Assembly (NCBI GenBank): GCA_029820995.1
Contig: JALGUG010000048.1
Span: 1-32,340, forward strand
DNA from: Candidatus Zipacnadia bacterium
GTDB taxonomy: Bacteria > Armatimonadota > Zipacnadia > JALGUG01
Reading direction: 5' to 3'
DNA: 32,340 nt
The notes under the pieces: model-generated
What the model was told of the DNA's origin: nothing
What the model saw: the letters and a program-made list of their open reading frames with translations, nothing else
Database searches by the model: none
Translations under genes and position numbers: made by a program
In this document: piece by piece, positions 25,317 through 32,340 of the stretch
How positions within the stretch are numbered: the first letter of the stretch is position 1
Layout: every line of letters starts with the position of its first letter

Positions 25317-26171
25317 GTGGCATTGACACCGCCCCCCATCACGGACATTCGCGAGACCGTGCGGCGCGCTCTGGCCGAGGACGTCGGCCCCGGCGATGTT
25401 ACGACATTGGCCACGGTGCCCCTGACCCGGCAGGCGGAGGGGGCGATCTGCGCACGTGAAGCGGGCGTTGTCTGTGGGCTGCCCGTGGCGCGCGAGGTCT
25501 TCCGGCAGGTAGACGATAGCATGGCCTTCAAATCGCTCGTACGGGACGGCACTGAAGTGGCCGCCGACACGACCGTGGCCGAGGTCCGAGGGGCAGCCAC
25601 CTCGGTGCTGACTGCGGAACGGACGGCGCTGAATTTCCTGCAGCACCTGAGCGGCATCGCAACGCTGACGCGGCAGTTTGTGGGGGCGCTGGGTGAGGCT
25701 CAGGCGCGAATTGTGGATACGCGAAAGACTGCACCCGGATTGCGCGTTCTGGAGAAATATGCCGTGCGGGCGGGTGGAGGGACCAATCATCGTCAGGGGC
25801 TGTACGACGGAGTGTTGCTGAAGGACAATCACCTGGCGGTGGCCGGAGGCATCGAGGCAGCGGTACAGGCGGCTCGCGCCGCGGTGCCGCACACACTACG
25901 GATCGAGGTCGAGGTCACAACGCTGGATGAGCTGCGCGAGGCCCTGGAGGCGCGCGCCGATGCCATCTTGTTGGATAACATGTCGCTGGAGGAAATGCGG
26001 CGCGCCGTCGAGCTAACGGCCGGGCGGGCCCTGCTGGAGGCCTCGGGGCGCATGAGTCTGGAACGCGTTCGGGAGGTCGCCCGGACTGGCGTGGACCTCA
26101 TCTCCGTCGGGGCACTGACCCATTCCGCGCCGGCGCTCGATCTCAGCCTGGAGATCCGTCGCACATGGTGA
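25317..26171 (+). CDS. nadC: Nicotinate-nucleotide pyrophosphorylase (quinolinate phosphoribosyltransferase)
   Basis: NadC makes nicotinate mononucleotide from quinolinate and PRPP in de novo NAD synthesis. The 284-residue protein has the N-terminal EDVGPGDVTT motif, the TERTALNFLQHLSGIAT helix, the substrate-binding TRKTAPGLRVLEKYAV and GGGTNHR block, LKDNH, and the C-terminal barrel with EVEVTTLDEL, ILLDNMS and VDLISVGALTHS. GTG 25317 lies 4 bases after panD. This clusters pantothenate and NAD synthesis. Confidence 0.96.
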   Translation: MALTPPPITDIRETVRRALAEDVGPGDVTTLATVPLTRQAEGAICAREAGVVCGLPVAREVFRQVDDSMAFKSLVRDGTEVAADTTVAEVRGAATSVLTAERTALNFLQHLSGIATLTRQFVGALGEAQARIVDTRKTAPGLRVLEKYAVRAGGGTNHRQGLYDGVLLKDNHLAVAGGIEAAVQAARAAVPHTLRIEVEVTTLDELREALEARADAILLDNMSLEEMRRAVELTAGRALLEASGRMSLERVREVARTGVDLISVGALTHSAPALDLSLEIRRTW

Positions 26172-26226
26172 CCCTGCGCCGCGGGCCCGCCGGCGGTTCT
26201 CGACACGCCCGGGGAGAGATAACTCC

Positions 26227-26481
26227 ATGCGTCAGACCCTGTTGGGCATCGTGGTGGGCCTGTTTGTTCTGTTCCTGGGCACGGAGATCGTGACCTTCGT
26301 GTTCCATGACTGGCTGGGCCTCTGGCCCAACATGACCCAAACCGACGCGCTCCTCGCTTTGATCATCATCCTGCTGAGCGTGGCCCTCTGCCGCCTGCGC
26401 CCGATAGCCAATGCTGCCGCGCCGCCGTCTGACAAGCCCAAGGTCGCTTTCCCGAAGCCGGCCGCGCGGCGCAAGCGCTGA
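26227..26481 (+). CDS. Small two-TM membrane protein, function unknown
   Basis: An 84-residue protein with two hydrophobic helices, about 4-26 (LLGIVVGLFVLFLGTEIVTF) and 41-57 (ALLALIIILLSVALCRL), and a basic, Pro/Ala-rich C-terminal tail (KPKVAFPKPAARRKR). ATG 26227 is preceded by GGGGAGAG at 26210-26217. It is the last plus-strand gene before the convergent minus-strand cassette. No family recognised. Confidence 0.75.
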   Translation: MRQTLLGIVVGLFVLFLGTEIVTFVFHDWLGLWPNMTQTDALLALIIILLSVALCRLRPIANAAAPPSDKPKVAFPKPAARRKR

Positions 26482-26500
26482 ACAATCGTGCCGCCGAGCC

Positions 26501-26527
26501 GGAGGCAGTCGCCCATAACTGCGCTCC
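26501..26527. terminator. Hairpin between convergent genes (possible bidirectional stop signal)
   Basis: GGAGGCAGT (26501-26509) pairs with ACTGC-G-CTCC (26518-26527) as a 9-bp stem with one bulged base and an 8-base loop. It lies in the 139-base gap between the small membrane gene and the end of the minus-strand ATPase. No T-run follows on either strand, so terminator activity is uncertain. Confidence 0.35.
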
Positions 26528-26620
26528 TATCATCAACGGCCACCCCTGTACGACCGCCTTCACACGCGAATACAATGGCCCGCCTTCTACGCGATGGTCG
26601 TCGAGGTTATGAAAGCATCT

Positions 26621-29600
26621 CTACTCGATTCGCACTACCTCGTCCGGGTCCGGGCCGTCTTCACCCTCGACCCATTCGTCTAGCAGCTCTTCCAGTTCGC
26701 GACGAGTGAGCATCCGCCCGGCAAGCCTCTGGTGTAGCTCGGCCAGACTGCGACGCGGCACGGGTCGCTCGGCGAGCGCCCGGCGAATGTGCGTCGCCGC
26801 CCCCTCGCTGAGCAGCAGCAGGAGTTCGCGTCCACTGGGCGTCTCGGGAAGAGCAACGAGGCGCCTGAGGCGCGCGCGGACGTCGCCCGGCTCGGCCAAG
26901 CTGTCAGCGTATTTGAGCAGCAGCTCCTGGCGCTGCGGCGCTCGCAGTGCCCGAGCGTACTCAGCCAGGCCCTGCTCGACCATCGCAGCCAGCTCGGCGG
27001 GAGGCACTCGCTCGGGACCCTCCGCGCTGCGCAGGCCACACCGGGGGCAGATCGGGGTCTCCAGCAGGACTCTCTCCAGGTCCGTCTCCGGACATCGCTT
27101 AGCGAGCTCCGCCTCCACAGCCTCGGCCACGCGAGCAGCCGAATGCCGGACCTCGATGCCGGTCTCGGCCAGCGCCTCCAGAGCGCGAAAGGCGGGCGAG
27201 GCCTTGATCTGCTCATACCCTTCGAACTGTGCGCCATGGTGACAGCGGGCGTGCCACGCGAGATACTGCCGGCGGTAGGCGGTCAGGAAGCTTTGGGCCA
27301 GGCGGCGAGCCGTGGCGGCCTCGGTGACCGTTCGCTCTCCCTGGGCCACGAAGTCAAGGAACTTCTGCCGCGCCTTGTCCAGGGCCGCCGGCAGGCCCTC
27401 GGCGAGCCGTTGGTCTGAAGCATAGCGGTAAGCGGCCACGATCTCGTCGGCGCGGTGCTGGAGGAAGTCGCTCAAGCGGTCCAAATTGCGCAGCAAGAGC
27501 TTAATTCGGGGGGCCCCCGCCCGGACGTCGAGGTAGGGAGCCGCTTTCTCCAGAAAGGCGGCCAGACCGCTGGCCGTCGTCTTGTGCTCGTCGGCGTGGC
27601 TGTACAGGCGCTCTAATTGCGACAACAGATCGCGCGATTCCGACCAGGTGTCTGCGGTCTGGTCGAGTGCCTCCCACAACTCCTCGAGCCGATGGCGTAA
27701 CTCGGCCACCCTTTGGAGCTGTGTGCGCTTCTGCTCGCGTAGCGCGGTCCAGATACTCTCCTGGGTGGGCGCGTCGGGGTGGAGCACGGGCATGTCCAGG
27801 AACCAGCGGGAGGCGCGACTGAGCAGTTGCCACTGCTCGTACGACAACAACGGGGCCCGCGCCACGTACTGGACGTGGGCAGCCAGCGGCGTAGGAATCT
27901 CCGGGAGGACCAGCGGCTGCTGCCGGGCGTCCAGCGGCATCAGGTGCCCGAGACGCAGCAGGGCCGCCACGATCAGCTCAAACTGATCGGGCAGCAGGCC
28001 GTACTCGGATTTGGCGAAGTACTGGGCCAGGTCAGCACAGGAGATCGGCCGGCCTCGCTGAGTCAGGGGGCCGGGATCGCGCTGGCGGATGCGGTCGAGC
28101 ACCGCACCTACGACGCCGCCTTCTGTGGCGTGGAGCAGGTATGACCCACCGCGACCAGTGGCCAACCCGAGGGGAACCATCACGGCCTCGATGAGCTGCG
28201 CCAGCGGCGAGGTGACCTCCACCTGTACCTCAGCCGGCCGGACAAACTCCCGGACCAGCAGGTCTACACCATCCTCGTCGGTCAAGGGGCGCCGGGGGGC
28301 GATGGCCTGGAACAGAGGGTAGACCTCCTGCAACATCGTCTCGGCCAGGCGTCGCAGGGCTGCCTCCCAGTCGCCCCGGAGGGCCGTCAAGTCGTCTGTG
28401 GAGAGCAGCGGGCCCGAGGCGCCCAGCACCTCGCCCTCGTAGTAGGCCGCCTCGACCACCGCCCGAGCCGCGCGTTCGCGCGCCGCTTGCTCCTCTTGCA
28501 GTCGCGTCAGCAGCGGGCGCGACCGGGGGTCCTCCCGGAGCGCGGGCTCTTCAAGCAGTAGCCGGTACGAGGCGTAGTCCTTCAGGGCATCCAGCTCCGC
28601 CGGGGCAAGCTGACGGGGCACCCACGCGGCCAGGCCGGCGGACCACCGCGTCGGCGGCAGCCCGGCACACAGCTCGCGCCAGCGACGCGCTTGAGGTGCC
28701 TGACGACCGAGCCTGCCGATGTACAGGCGTGCCGTCTGGAGCGCCTCCACATCCGAGATGGCGGCGACAGCACCCGTTAGCTCCGCAGCATCCAACCCCG
28801 TCAGGTCCGCGAGGCGCACGCCGATGACCCGCGGGGAGTTGCACCAGTCCACTTCGGCCAGCGCTTCGGCCCGAAACCGGGCCAGCGGGAATGACGGCTC
28901 GGTACAGGCGGCAATCGCTTCGTCCACAATCAGCGGATCGTCGTCGGACATCACGGATTTCTGGGCGTGAATGCGTCGCCGAACCTGTTCCGCGACATGC
29001 GAGGCGACGTCCACCACGTAGACGTCGTCTTCCGGCCGGTCGGCGCGGTGCAAGACGTCCAGATAGCTTCCCTGCAGTCGGAACGTCTCCAGCACGCGCC
29101 GCGCGCGGGCGACCGGGTCCTGGTCATCGGCCTCCCCCTGCCGATAGGTTGCCTCGGCCAGCAGCCGGACCGGAACATCAATCCCGGCCAGGCGCAAAAC
29201 GATGAGCGCCTCGACCAGGCGCAGGCCGAAGGCCGCCTCCTCGGCCAGGAGGCGTTCCACGTGTTTGGTGTAGTAGTCGTGGACCTGCGTCACGTACGCC
29301 GCCGTTTCACTGCGTCGGGCCATTTCCACCGCGAAATGCTGAAACAGCACGTCCAGGCCCACAAGTTGGCGGGCATCTTGATCCAGCAATCCCGGCAAGC
29401 CGTCCTCGGGCCGCCCGCCGACTCTCGTGAGCACAAAATCCACCAGGCTGCGGGTTTGAGAGAAGACACGGCTCGCCGAGGCCTCCAGACACGCCAGGCT
29501 CAGAGGATGCAGCGGATATGATTCAGCCAGCGACTCGGGCCGGAGCTCGGTCTCGGGGAAGGCCGCGCCATAGACTTCCAGCGTCTCGGCCACGGCTTGC

Positions 29601-30649
29601 TGCAGTGCCTCCTGGGACACGGGGCGCACGATCCGCTCGCGCAGTACGCGCCGCATTTGGTGGATGGACAGAGACAGGCGGGTGTTGTACCGGTCGCGAA
29701 TTTCATTGAGCGCGACGCTCTCGATCTCGCCGATGCTCTCCAGCTCCTGCTGCAGCGTCCCCACGACCCACAGGGGAGCGATCTTGCTGCGCTGACCCAG
29801 GAAGTGCAGGAAGGCGCAGTCGTTGCGCGCGGCCTTCGCCTCCATCGCCGCCAGGAACATGGCCAGATCATCGAGCAGCCAGACCACTCCGCCGAAATTG
29901 TGCTGTCGGATCACCTCCAGCAGTCGGGCCAGCCGCTCGATGCGGGATTGCCGGAAGTCCAGCGGATAGCCCAGCTCGCGCACCAGCTTGCGGCCCGCCC
30001 GCACCGCCTGCTCCGGCGAGGAATCCCGCAGCGTCTCCCACGTCGTCCCGGCCCCGAAGTCCTGCTCCAGGAGCGCGGCAAGCGGCTCGGCATAACGCGG
30101 CGCCACATGGCGGTCAATCAGCTCCAGAGCGTACGATTCCTCGGAGAGCGGCACATTCAAGCCATACTTGGGCCGTCGCAGCTCCTCCTCGGTCAGGTCG
30201 AAGACAATGTCCTCCAGATGTTCCCGCGATCCGCGATGCTCATCCAAGGGCACTGGGACGACTACGAGCGGCGGTACGGCGCGAAGCAGGCCGCGCACGT
30301 GTTGGTACTCGGGGTGGGCCGGCAGGAAGTAGTCCCAGGCGGCGTCGTACTCCGCCAGCAGTGCGATGACGCTCAGGAAATGGGTTTTGCCGGCGCCGTG
30401 AGGGCCCTGGATCAGAAAGCCGGTGCCCCGTGCCTCCTGCCCGGCCAGACTGCTGAGCACGGCATCCAGAGTAGCCTTGTTGCCCTCCGGCGCCACGACA
30501 TATTGAGCCAACAGGTCGTGCAGCGCCGCAGCAGCTCCAGCCAGCGGCGCCTGGGGGCTGCGGTCGAGCTCTCGGCGCAGAGCCTCCAACTGCGCCAGCG
30601 AGACCACCGTCGGCACTTGCGCTAGTTGGATAACCTCGCCGATCCTCAT
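26621..30649 (-). CDS. Large P-loop ATPase, DUF6079/PglY/BrxC-like (BREX/Pgl defence type)
   Basis: A 1342-residue protein. The N-terminus (MRIGEVIQLAQVPTVVSL, then YVVAPEGNKATLDAVL) precedes Walker A GPHGAGKT at 82-89 and Walker B VVWLLDD at 255-261. The pattern of a short recognition stretch, then ATP-binding QGPHGAGKTHF, then a very long helical region, matches DUF6079/PglY and BrxC ATPases of BREX and Pgl phage-defence systems. A CPRCG zinc-finger half lies in the C-terminal third, and the C-terminus ends in an acidic helix. ATG 30649 has AGAGG at a good distance; GTG 30685 would add 12 residues. It is downstream of the small partner gene, with a 57-base gap. No methyltransferase, PglZ or Lon protease is nearby. 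The family call is from motifs and length, not from a database search. Confidence 0.75.
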   Translation of the reverse strand: MRIGEVIQLAQVPTVVSLAQLEALRRELDRSPQAPLAGAAAALHDLLAQYVVAPEGNKATLDAVLSSLAGQEARGTGFLIQGPHGAGKTHFLSVIALLAEYDAAWDYFLPAHPEYQHVRGLLRAVPPLVVVPVPLDEHRGSREHLEDIVFDLTEEELRRPKYGLNVPLSEESYALELIDRHVAPRYAEPLAALLEQDFGAGTTWETLRDSSPEQAVRAGRKLVRELGYPLDFRQSRIERLARLLEVIRQHNFGGVVWLLDDLAMFLAAMEAKAARNDCAFLHFLGQRSKIAPLWVVGTLQQELESIGEIESVALNEIRDRYNTRLSLSIHQMRRVLRERIVRPVSQEALQQAVAETLEVYGAAFPETELRPESLAESYPLHPLSLACLEASASRVFSQTRSLVDFVLTRVGGRPEDGLPGLLDQDARQLVGLDVLFQHFAVEMARRSETAAYVTQVHDYYTKHVERLLAEEAAFGLRLVEALIVLRLAGIDVPVRLLAEATYRQGEADDQDPVARARRVLETFRLQGSYLDVLHRADRPEDDVYVVDVASHVAEQVRRRIHAQKSVMSDDDPLIVDEAIAACTEPSFPLARFRAEALAEVDWCNSPRVIGVRLADLTGLDAAELTGAVAAISDVEALQTARLYIGRLGRQAPQARRWRELCAGLPPTRWSAGLAAWVPRQLAPAELDALKDYASYRLLLEEPALREDPRSRPLLTRLQEEQAARERAARAVVEAAYYEGEVLGASGPLLSTDDLTALRGDWEAALRRLAETMLQEVYPLFQAIAPRRPLTDEDGVDLLVREFVRPAEVQVEVTSPLAQLIEAVMVPLGLATGRGGSYLLHATEGGVVGAVLDRIRQRDPGPLTQRGRPISCADLAQYFAKSEYGLLPDQFELIVAALLRLGHLMPLDARQQPLVLPEIPTPLAAHVQYVARAPLLSYEQWQLLSRASRWFLDMPVLHPDAPTQESIWTALREQKRTQLQRVAELRHRLEELWEALDQTADTWSESRDLLSQLERLYSHADEHKTTASGLAAFLEKAAPYLDVRAGAPRIKLLLRNLDRLSDFLQHRADEIVAAYRYASDQRLAEGLPAALDKARQKFLDFVAQGERTVTEAATARRLAQSFLTAYRRQYLAWHARCHHGAQFEGYEQIKASPAFRALEALAETGIEVRHSAARVAEAVEAELAKRCPETDLERVLLETPICPRCGLRSAEGPERVPPAELAAMVEQGLAEYARALRAPQRQELLLKYADSLAEPGDVRARLRRLVALPETPSGRELLLLLSEGAATHIRRALAERPVPRRSLAELHQRLAGRMLTRRELEELLDEWVEGEDGPDPDEVVRIE

Positions 30650-30706
30650 CCGTTCAACCTCTTGCGGGGCCCTTCGGGTGTCCACTTGCGGGCGCTTCGG
30701 GCCGCG

Positions 30707-31558
30707 CTACAATTGCCCCAGGATCACAGTCACGGCCTCCGTGGTGTCGCGGCAGGCCAGCTCGACGAAGCCGCCGGCCGCATCCGGAGTGGCGACCAGG
30801 CCGTGTTCTCGGCACTCGCGCAGCAGCAGTTGGAGCCGCATTCGCGACAGCAGGAACAGTCGTGCCAGGTCGCCATTCGCCAGGCGGTCTGCGGGCCAGC
30901 GGCGGTCCGAGCGCGGGCAGGCGGCGTAGAGGCAATAGGCCAGCGCCGGCCATTCCACGGTCCGGCCCGCCGGGAAGTAGCCCAGGCATCGCACGCCTTG
31001 ACTGACAACCCAGGTCGCATCGAGCGCTTCGCCCGCCCGGAGCGTGCGCAAGGCCAGTTGCGTAGAGGCCCGACGTCGCAGCCCCCATTGCCGCTGCGCA
31101 TAGCGCGCCAGCGCAGCGTGCGTGACGACCTGATCGGTCTCGAACAGTTGCCCGGACCGCTCGACCGCGAATTGTCGGCGCGTTGTGCCCTTCGGCGCAG
31201 CGTTCAGCACAAAGTACGGGAAGAACACGTCGCCCATGATGGCCAGCAGCAGCGGCTCTCGGCGACTGGTGGCATAGAGAAGCAGGTGCCGGCGGGCCGC
31301 CTCGTCCGGGAGCGCCGACAGCAGCTCGTGCAGCGGCGTTGGGACCAGCTCGCGCTTCGATTCCGGGAATAGCCGTCGCACCACGGCCCAGGCAATGCGC
31401 TCGCGCTGCCGCGGCGTCGCAGTCGCCAGGCGGCCGCGGATCGCGTCCAGAAGCTCCGTCCTAGTCTCAAGCTCCCGGCTCATCCGCACTGCGGCCAGGG
31501 CTATATCCGCCTCCAGCCCCACGGTGATCGCCTTGTGTCGCCGCTCTCGCTGCGCCAT
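30707..31558 (-). CDS. Unknown helical protein, first gene of the BREX-like cassette (tentatively BrxA/DUF1819-like)
   Basis: A 283-residue, mostly helical protein, rich in Arg and Leu. It has no signal peptide or membrane segment. The central part (about 74-180: LHELLSALPDEAARRHLLLYATSRREPLL... through FETDQVVTHAALARYAQRQW and RRRASTQLALRTLRAGEALD) has the layout I associate with BrxA (DUF1819), the small NusB-like DNA-binding partner in BREX loci: a short fold followed by a winged-helix-like segment. This is a pattern judgement with limited confidence. ATG 31558 is chosen because the sequence upstream reads like leader DNA and overlaps the trp promoter region. The ATPase follows after 57 bases, so the pair is one operon. 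Confidence 0.6.
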   Translation of the reverse strand: MAQRERRHKAITVGLEADIALAAVRMSRELETRTELLDAIRGRLATATPRQRERIAWAVVRRLFPESKRELVPTPLHELLSALPDEAARRHLLLYATSRREPLLLAIMGDVFFPYFVLNAAPKGTTRRQFAVERSGQLFETDQVVTHAALARYAQRQWGLRRRASTQLALRTLRAGEALDATWVVSQGVRCLGYFPAGRTVEWPALAYCLYAACPRSDRRWPADRLANGDLARLFLLSRMRLQLLLRECREHGLVATPDAAGGFVELACRDTTEAVTVILGQL

Positions 31559-31635
31559 CGGTCTTTGCGATCGCTCCCAGCCGTGGACAGTCTCCCCAGG
31601 TCCGAGCTGTTGAGCCGAGGTGCGCCAGATTCCCC

Positions 31636-31665
31636 TTGACTCGCGCCCGGCTCGCAGACTATACT
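31636..31665 (+). promoter_or_regulatory. trp operon promoter
   Basis: TTGACT (31636-31641), 18-bp spacer and TATACT (31660-31665): five of six matches at the -35 and at the -10. The predicted start is near 31672, just before the leader-peptide ribosome binding site. It fires away from the divergent minus-strand cassette. Confidence 0.75.
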
Positions 31666-31686
31666 CGCGCGTGTTGGAGGGTCGAG

Positions 31687-31746
31687 ATGTTACCTGCCGT
31701 GTGTTGTGAGTTCTTTGCTTGGCGATGGTGGCGTGGCGCCCCATGA
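31687..31746 (+). CDS. trpL: trp leader peptide
   Basis: A 19-codon ORF with GGAGGG (31676-31681) at ideal spacing before ATG 31687, ending at TGA 31744-31746. It encodes MLPAVCCEFFAWRWWRGAP, with Trp codons at 31720, 31726 and 31729, so three of four consecutive codons from 31720 are Trp. A ribosome starved for charged tRNA-Trp would stall here and alter folding of the downstream leader. The position between the trp promoter and trpE, the codon content and the ribosome binding site together define it as a trp attenuator leader. Confidence 0.85.
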   Translation: MLPAVCCEFFAWRWWRGAP

Positions 31747-31806
31747 GGGGAGCGTCGGCCACCGGTGTTGTGTTCTCTAAGGTAGTTCAGTAACAGATTC
31801 CACCGG
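31727..31806 (+). promoter_or_regulatory. Proposed pause (1:2) and antiterminator (2:3) pairings of the trp attenuator
   Basis: GGTGGC (31727-31732), which overlaps the Trp codons, can pair with GCCACC (31758-31763). The same downstream region (CCGGTG, 31762-31767) can instead pair with CACCGG (31801-31806), which overlaps the 5' arm of the following terminator. A ribosome stalled at the Trp codons would block the first pairing and favour the second. Confidence 0.6.
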
Positions 31807-31847
31807 CCGCAGGCGAGTTCCTCTCAGCCCGCGGCCGTATTGTTTGT
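31804..31847 (+). terminator. trp attenuator terminator hairpin
   Basis: CGGCCGC (31804-31810) pairs with GCGGCCG (31831-31837), with extra inner GGC/GCC pairs, followed by TATTGTTTGT. The 5' arm overlaps the antiterminator pairing, giving mutually exclusive structures. Confidence 0.6.
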
Positions 31848-31860
31848 ATCGTCGTGACGA

Positions 31861-31900
31861 AGCGGCCGCAGGCCCAGAGCCTCCGGCCGCTGTTGTGTTT
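31861..31900 (+). terminator. Second leader hairpin, terminator-like
   Basis: AGCGGCCG (31861-31868) pairs perfectly with CGGCCGCT (31884-31891), with an inner AGGC/GCCT stem and loop CCAGA, followed by GTTGTGTTT. Its 5' arm repeats that of the first hairpin (CGGCCGCAGGC), suggesting a duplicated terminator. Confidence 0.5.
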
Positions 31901-31986
31901 AGGTCGGTATGATGCAGGGATCCACATGCTTCTCGGCGGCTCCTATAGGTTCAAGTACCTTCGACGCTGGAACGGGCTTCTCCTTT

Positions 31987-32004
31987 CGTGCGGCGGCACG
32001 TTTT
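31987..32004 (+). terminator. Third small hairpin plus T-run in the trp leader
   Basis: CGTGC (31987-31991), loop GGCG, GCACG (31996-32000), then TTTT. The stem is short and may not terminate alone. It lies 64 bases before the trpE start. Confidence 0.35.
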
Positions 32005-32067
32005 GTCCGCCGGGCCGGAGAAGGCCGGTCTCGGAGCGAATTGGCATAAGCTAAGAAGGGGGAGACC

Positions 32068-32340
32068 ATGTACACTCCCGACCGAACTCTGTTCCGCGAA
32101 CGCGCCCAACAAGGCAACCTCGTGCCCGTGTACCGCGAGATACTTGCGGACCTCGAGACGCCGGTGTCCGCCTTCTTGAAGATCCGCGGCGGAGCTGAGA
32201 ACGCGTTCCTGCTGGAGAGTGTGGCGGGCGGCGAGAACGTGGCGCGGTTTTCGTACCTGGCGGCGCAGCCGCGCCAGGTCTTTTTCACCAAGGGCCACAC
32301 GGTGACCATCCGCAACGATGAAGCCGAGACGACCCGAGAG
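32068..32340 (+). CDS. trpE: Anthranilate synthase component I, N-terminal fragment
   Basis: The first 91 codons of TrpE, running off the right edge. TrpE with TrpG converts chorismate to anthranilate, the first step of tryptophan synthesis. ATG 32068 is preceded by AAGAAGGGGGAGA. The peptide shows the component I N-terminus: LVPVYREILADLETPVSAFL, then FLLESVAGGENVARFSYLA, in which the LLES motif is the tryptophan-binding site used for feedback inhibition. Expression appears to be controlled by the leader peptide and hairpins at 31687-32004. Confidence 0.95.
   Translation, partial: MYTPDRTLFRERAQQGNLVPVYREILADLETPVSAFLKIRGGAENAFLLESVAGGENVARFSYLAAQPRQVFFTKGHTVTIRNDEAETTRE

Noticed and set aside
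29597-30625. A 342-codon plus-strand open frame opposite the large ATPase
   Set aside because: It lies entirely within the minus-strand ATPase whose Walker motifs are clear; its peptide resembles no protein family.
31559-31762. Extension of the BrxA-like gene to an upstream start at 31762
   Set aside because: The extra 68 residues would run antisense through the trp promoter and leader peptide and look non-coding; ATG 31558 is more credible.
31901-32067. A T-box riboswitch upstream of trpE
   Set aside because: No conserved T-box sequence or specifier-loop layout was seen; the Trp-rich leader peptide explains control better.

Overview
This is a high-GC bacterial window that looks like a chromosome or metagenome contig: dense plus-strand biosynthetic genes, frequent GTG/TTG starts, and long spurious antisense ORFs. 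The genes do not fix the phylum. The pyrB zinc-domain fusion, the tilS-ftsH-folK grouping and the palindromic intergenic repeats would fit a little-cultured lineage such as Armatimonadota, but that is a guess. I saw no rRNA, insertion sequence, transposase or CRISPR array.

Layout. (1) 1-10.9 kb is a carbamoyl-phosphate, pyrimidine and arginine cluster: carA (3' end), carB, pyrF, pyrB fused to a PyrI-type zinc domain, argG, argH, pyrK (frameshifted, apparently with an internal deletion), pyrD and a small unknown gene. CarAB makes the carbamoyl phosphate that feeds PyrB, and on the arginine side it would feed citrulline synthesis just upstream of ArgG/ArgH. A near-perfect promoter overlaps the carB stop and drives pyrF. 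(2) 10.9-11.35 kb is a strong extended -10 promoter, a 56-residue basic coiled-coil ORF, an elongator tRNA-Met and an intrinsic terminator. (3) 11.37-16.35 kb carries accB, hom, thrC, purC and a degenerate phosphoglycerate-mutase-fold protein that has lost most of its metal ligands. (4) 16.35-22.99 kb holds tilS, an FtsH paralogue made only of the N-terminal membrane domain, full-length ftsH, a TPR protein, folK and a PilC/GspF-type membrane protein. (5) 23.0-26.5 kb holds a J-domain/TPR/multi-TM protein, then the cofactor genes panC, panD and nadC, and a small membrane protein.

(6) 26.6-31.56 kb is the only minus-strand block. It is a two-gene cassette: a 283-residue protein with tentative BrxA-like features, followed by a 1342-residue P-loop ATPase resembling the DUF6079/PglY/BrxC ATPases of BREX/Pgl phage defence. 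There is no methyltransferase, PglZ or protease beside it, so it is the best candidate here for an undescribed minimal system. (7) 31.63-32.34 kb is trpE (5' end) behind a roughly 400-base leader. That leader has its own promoter, a 19-codon peptide with three Trp codons in four positions, and a series of hairpins arranged as a transcription attenuator.

Most strongly supported oddities: the trp attenuator, the PyrB-zinc fusion, the disrupted pyrK, the probable mutase pseudoenzyme, the headless FtsH copy and the BREX-like two-gene cassette.
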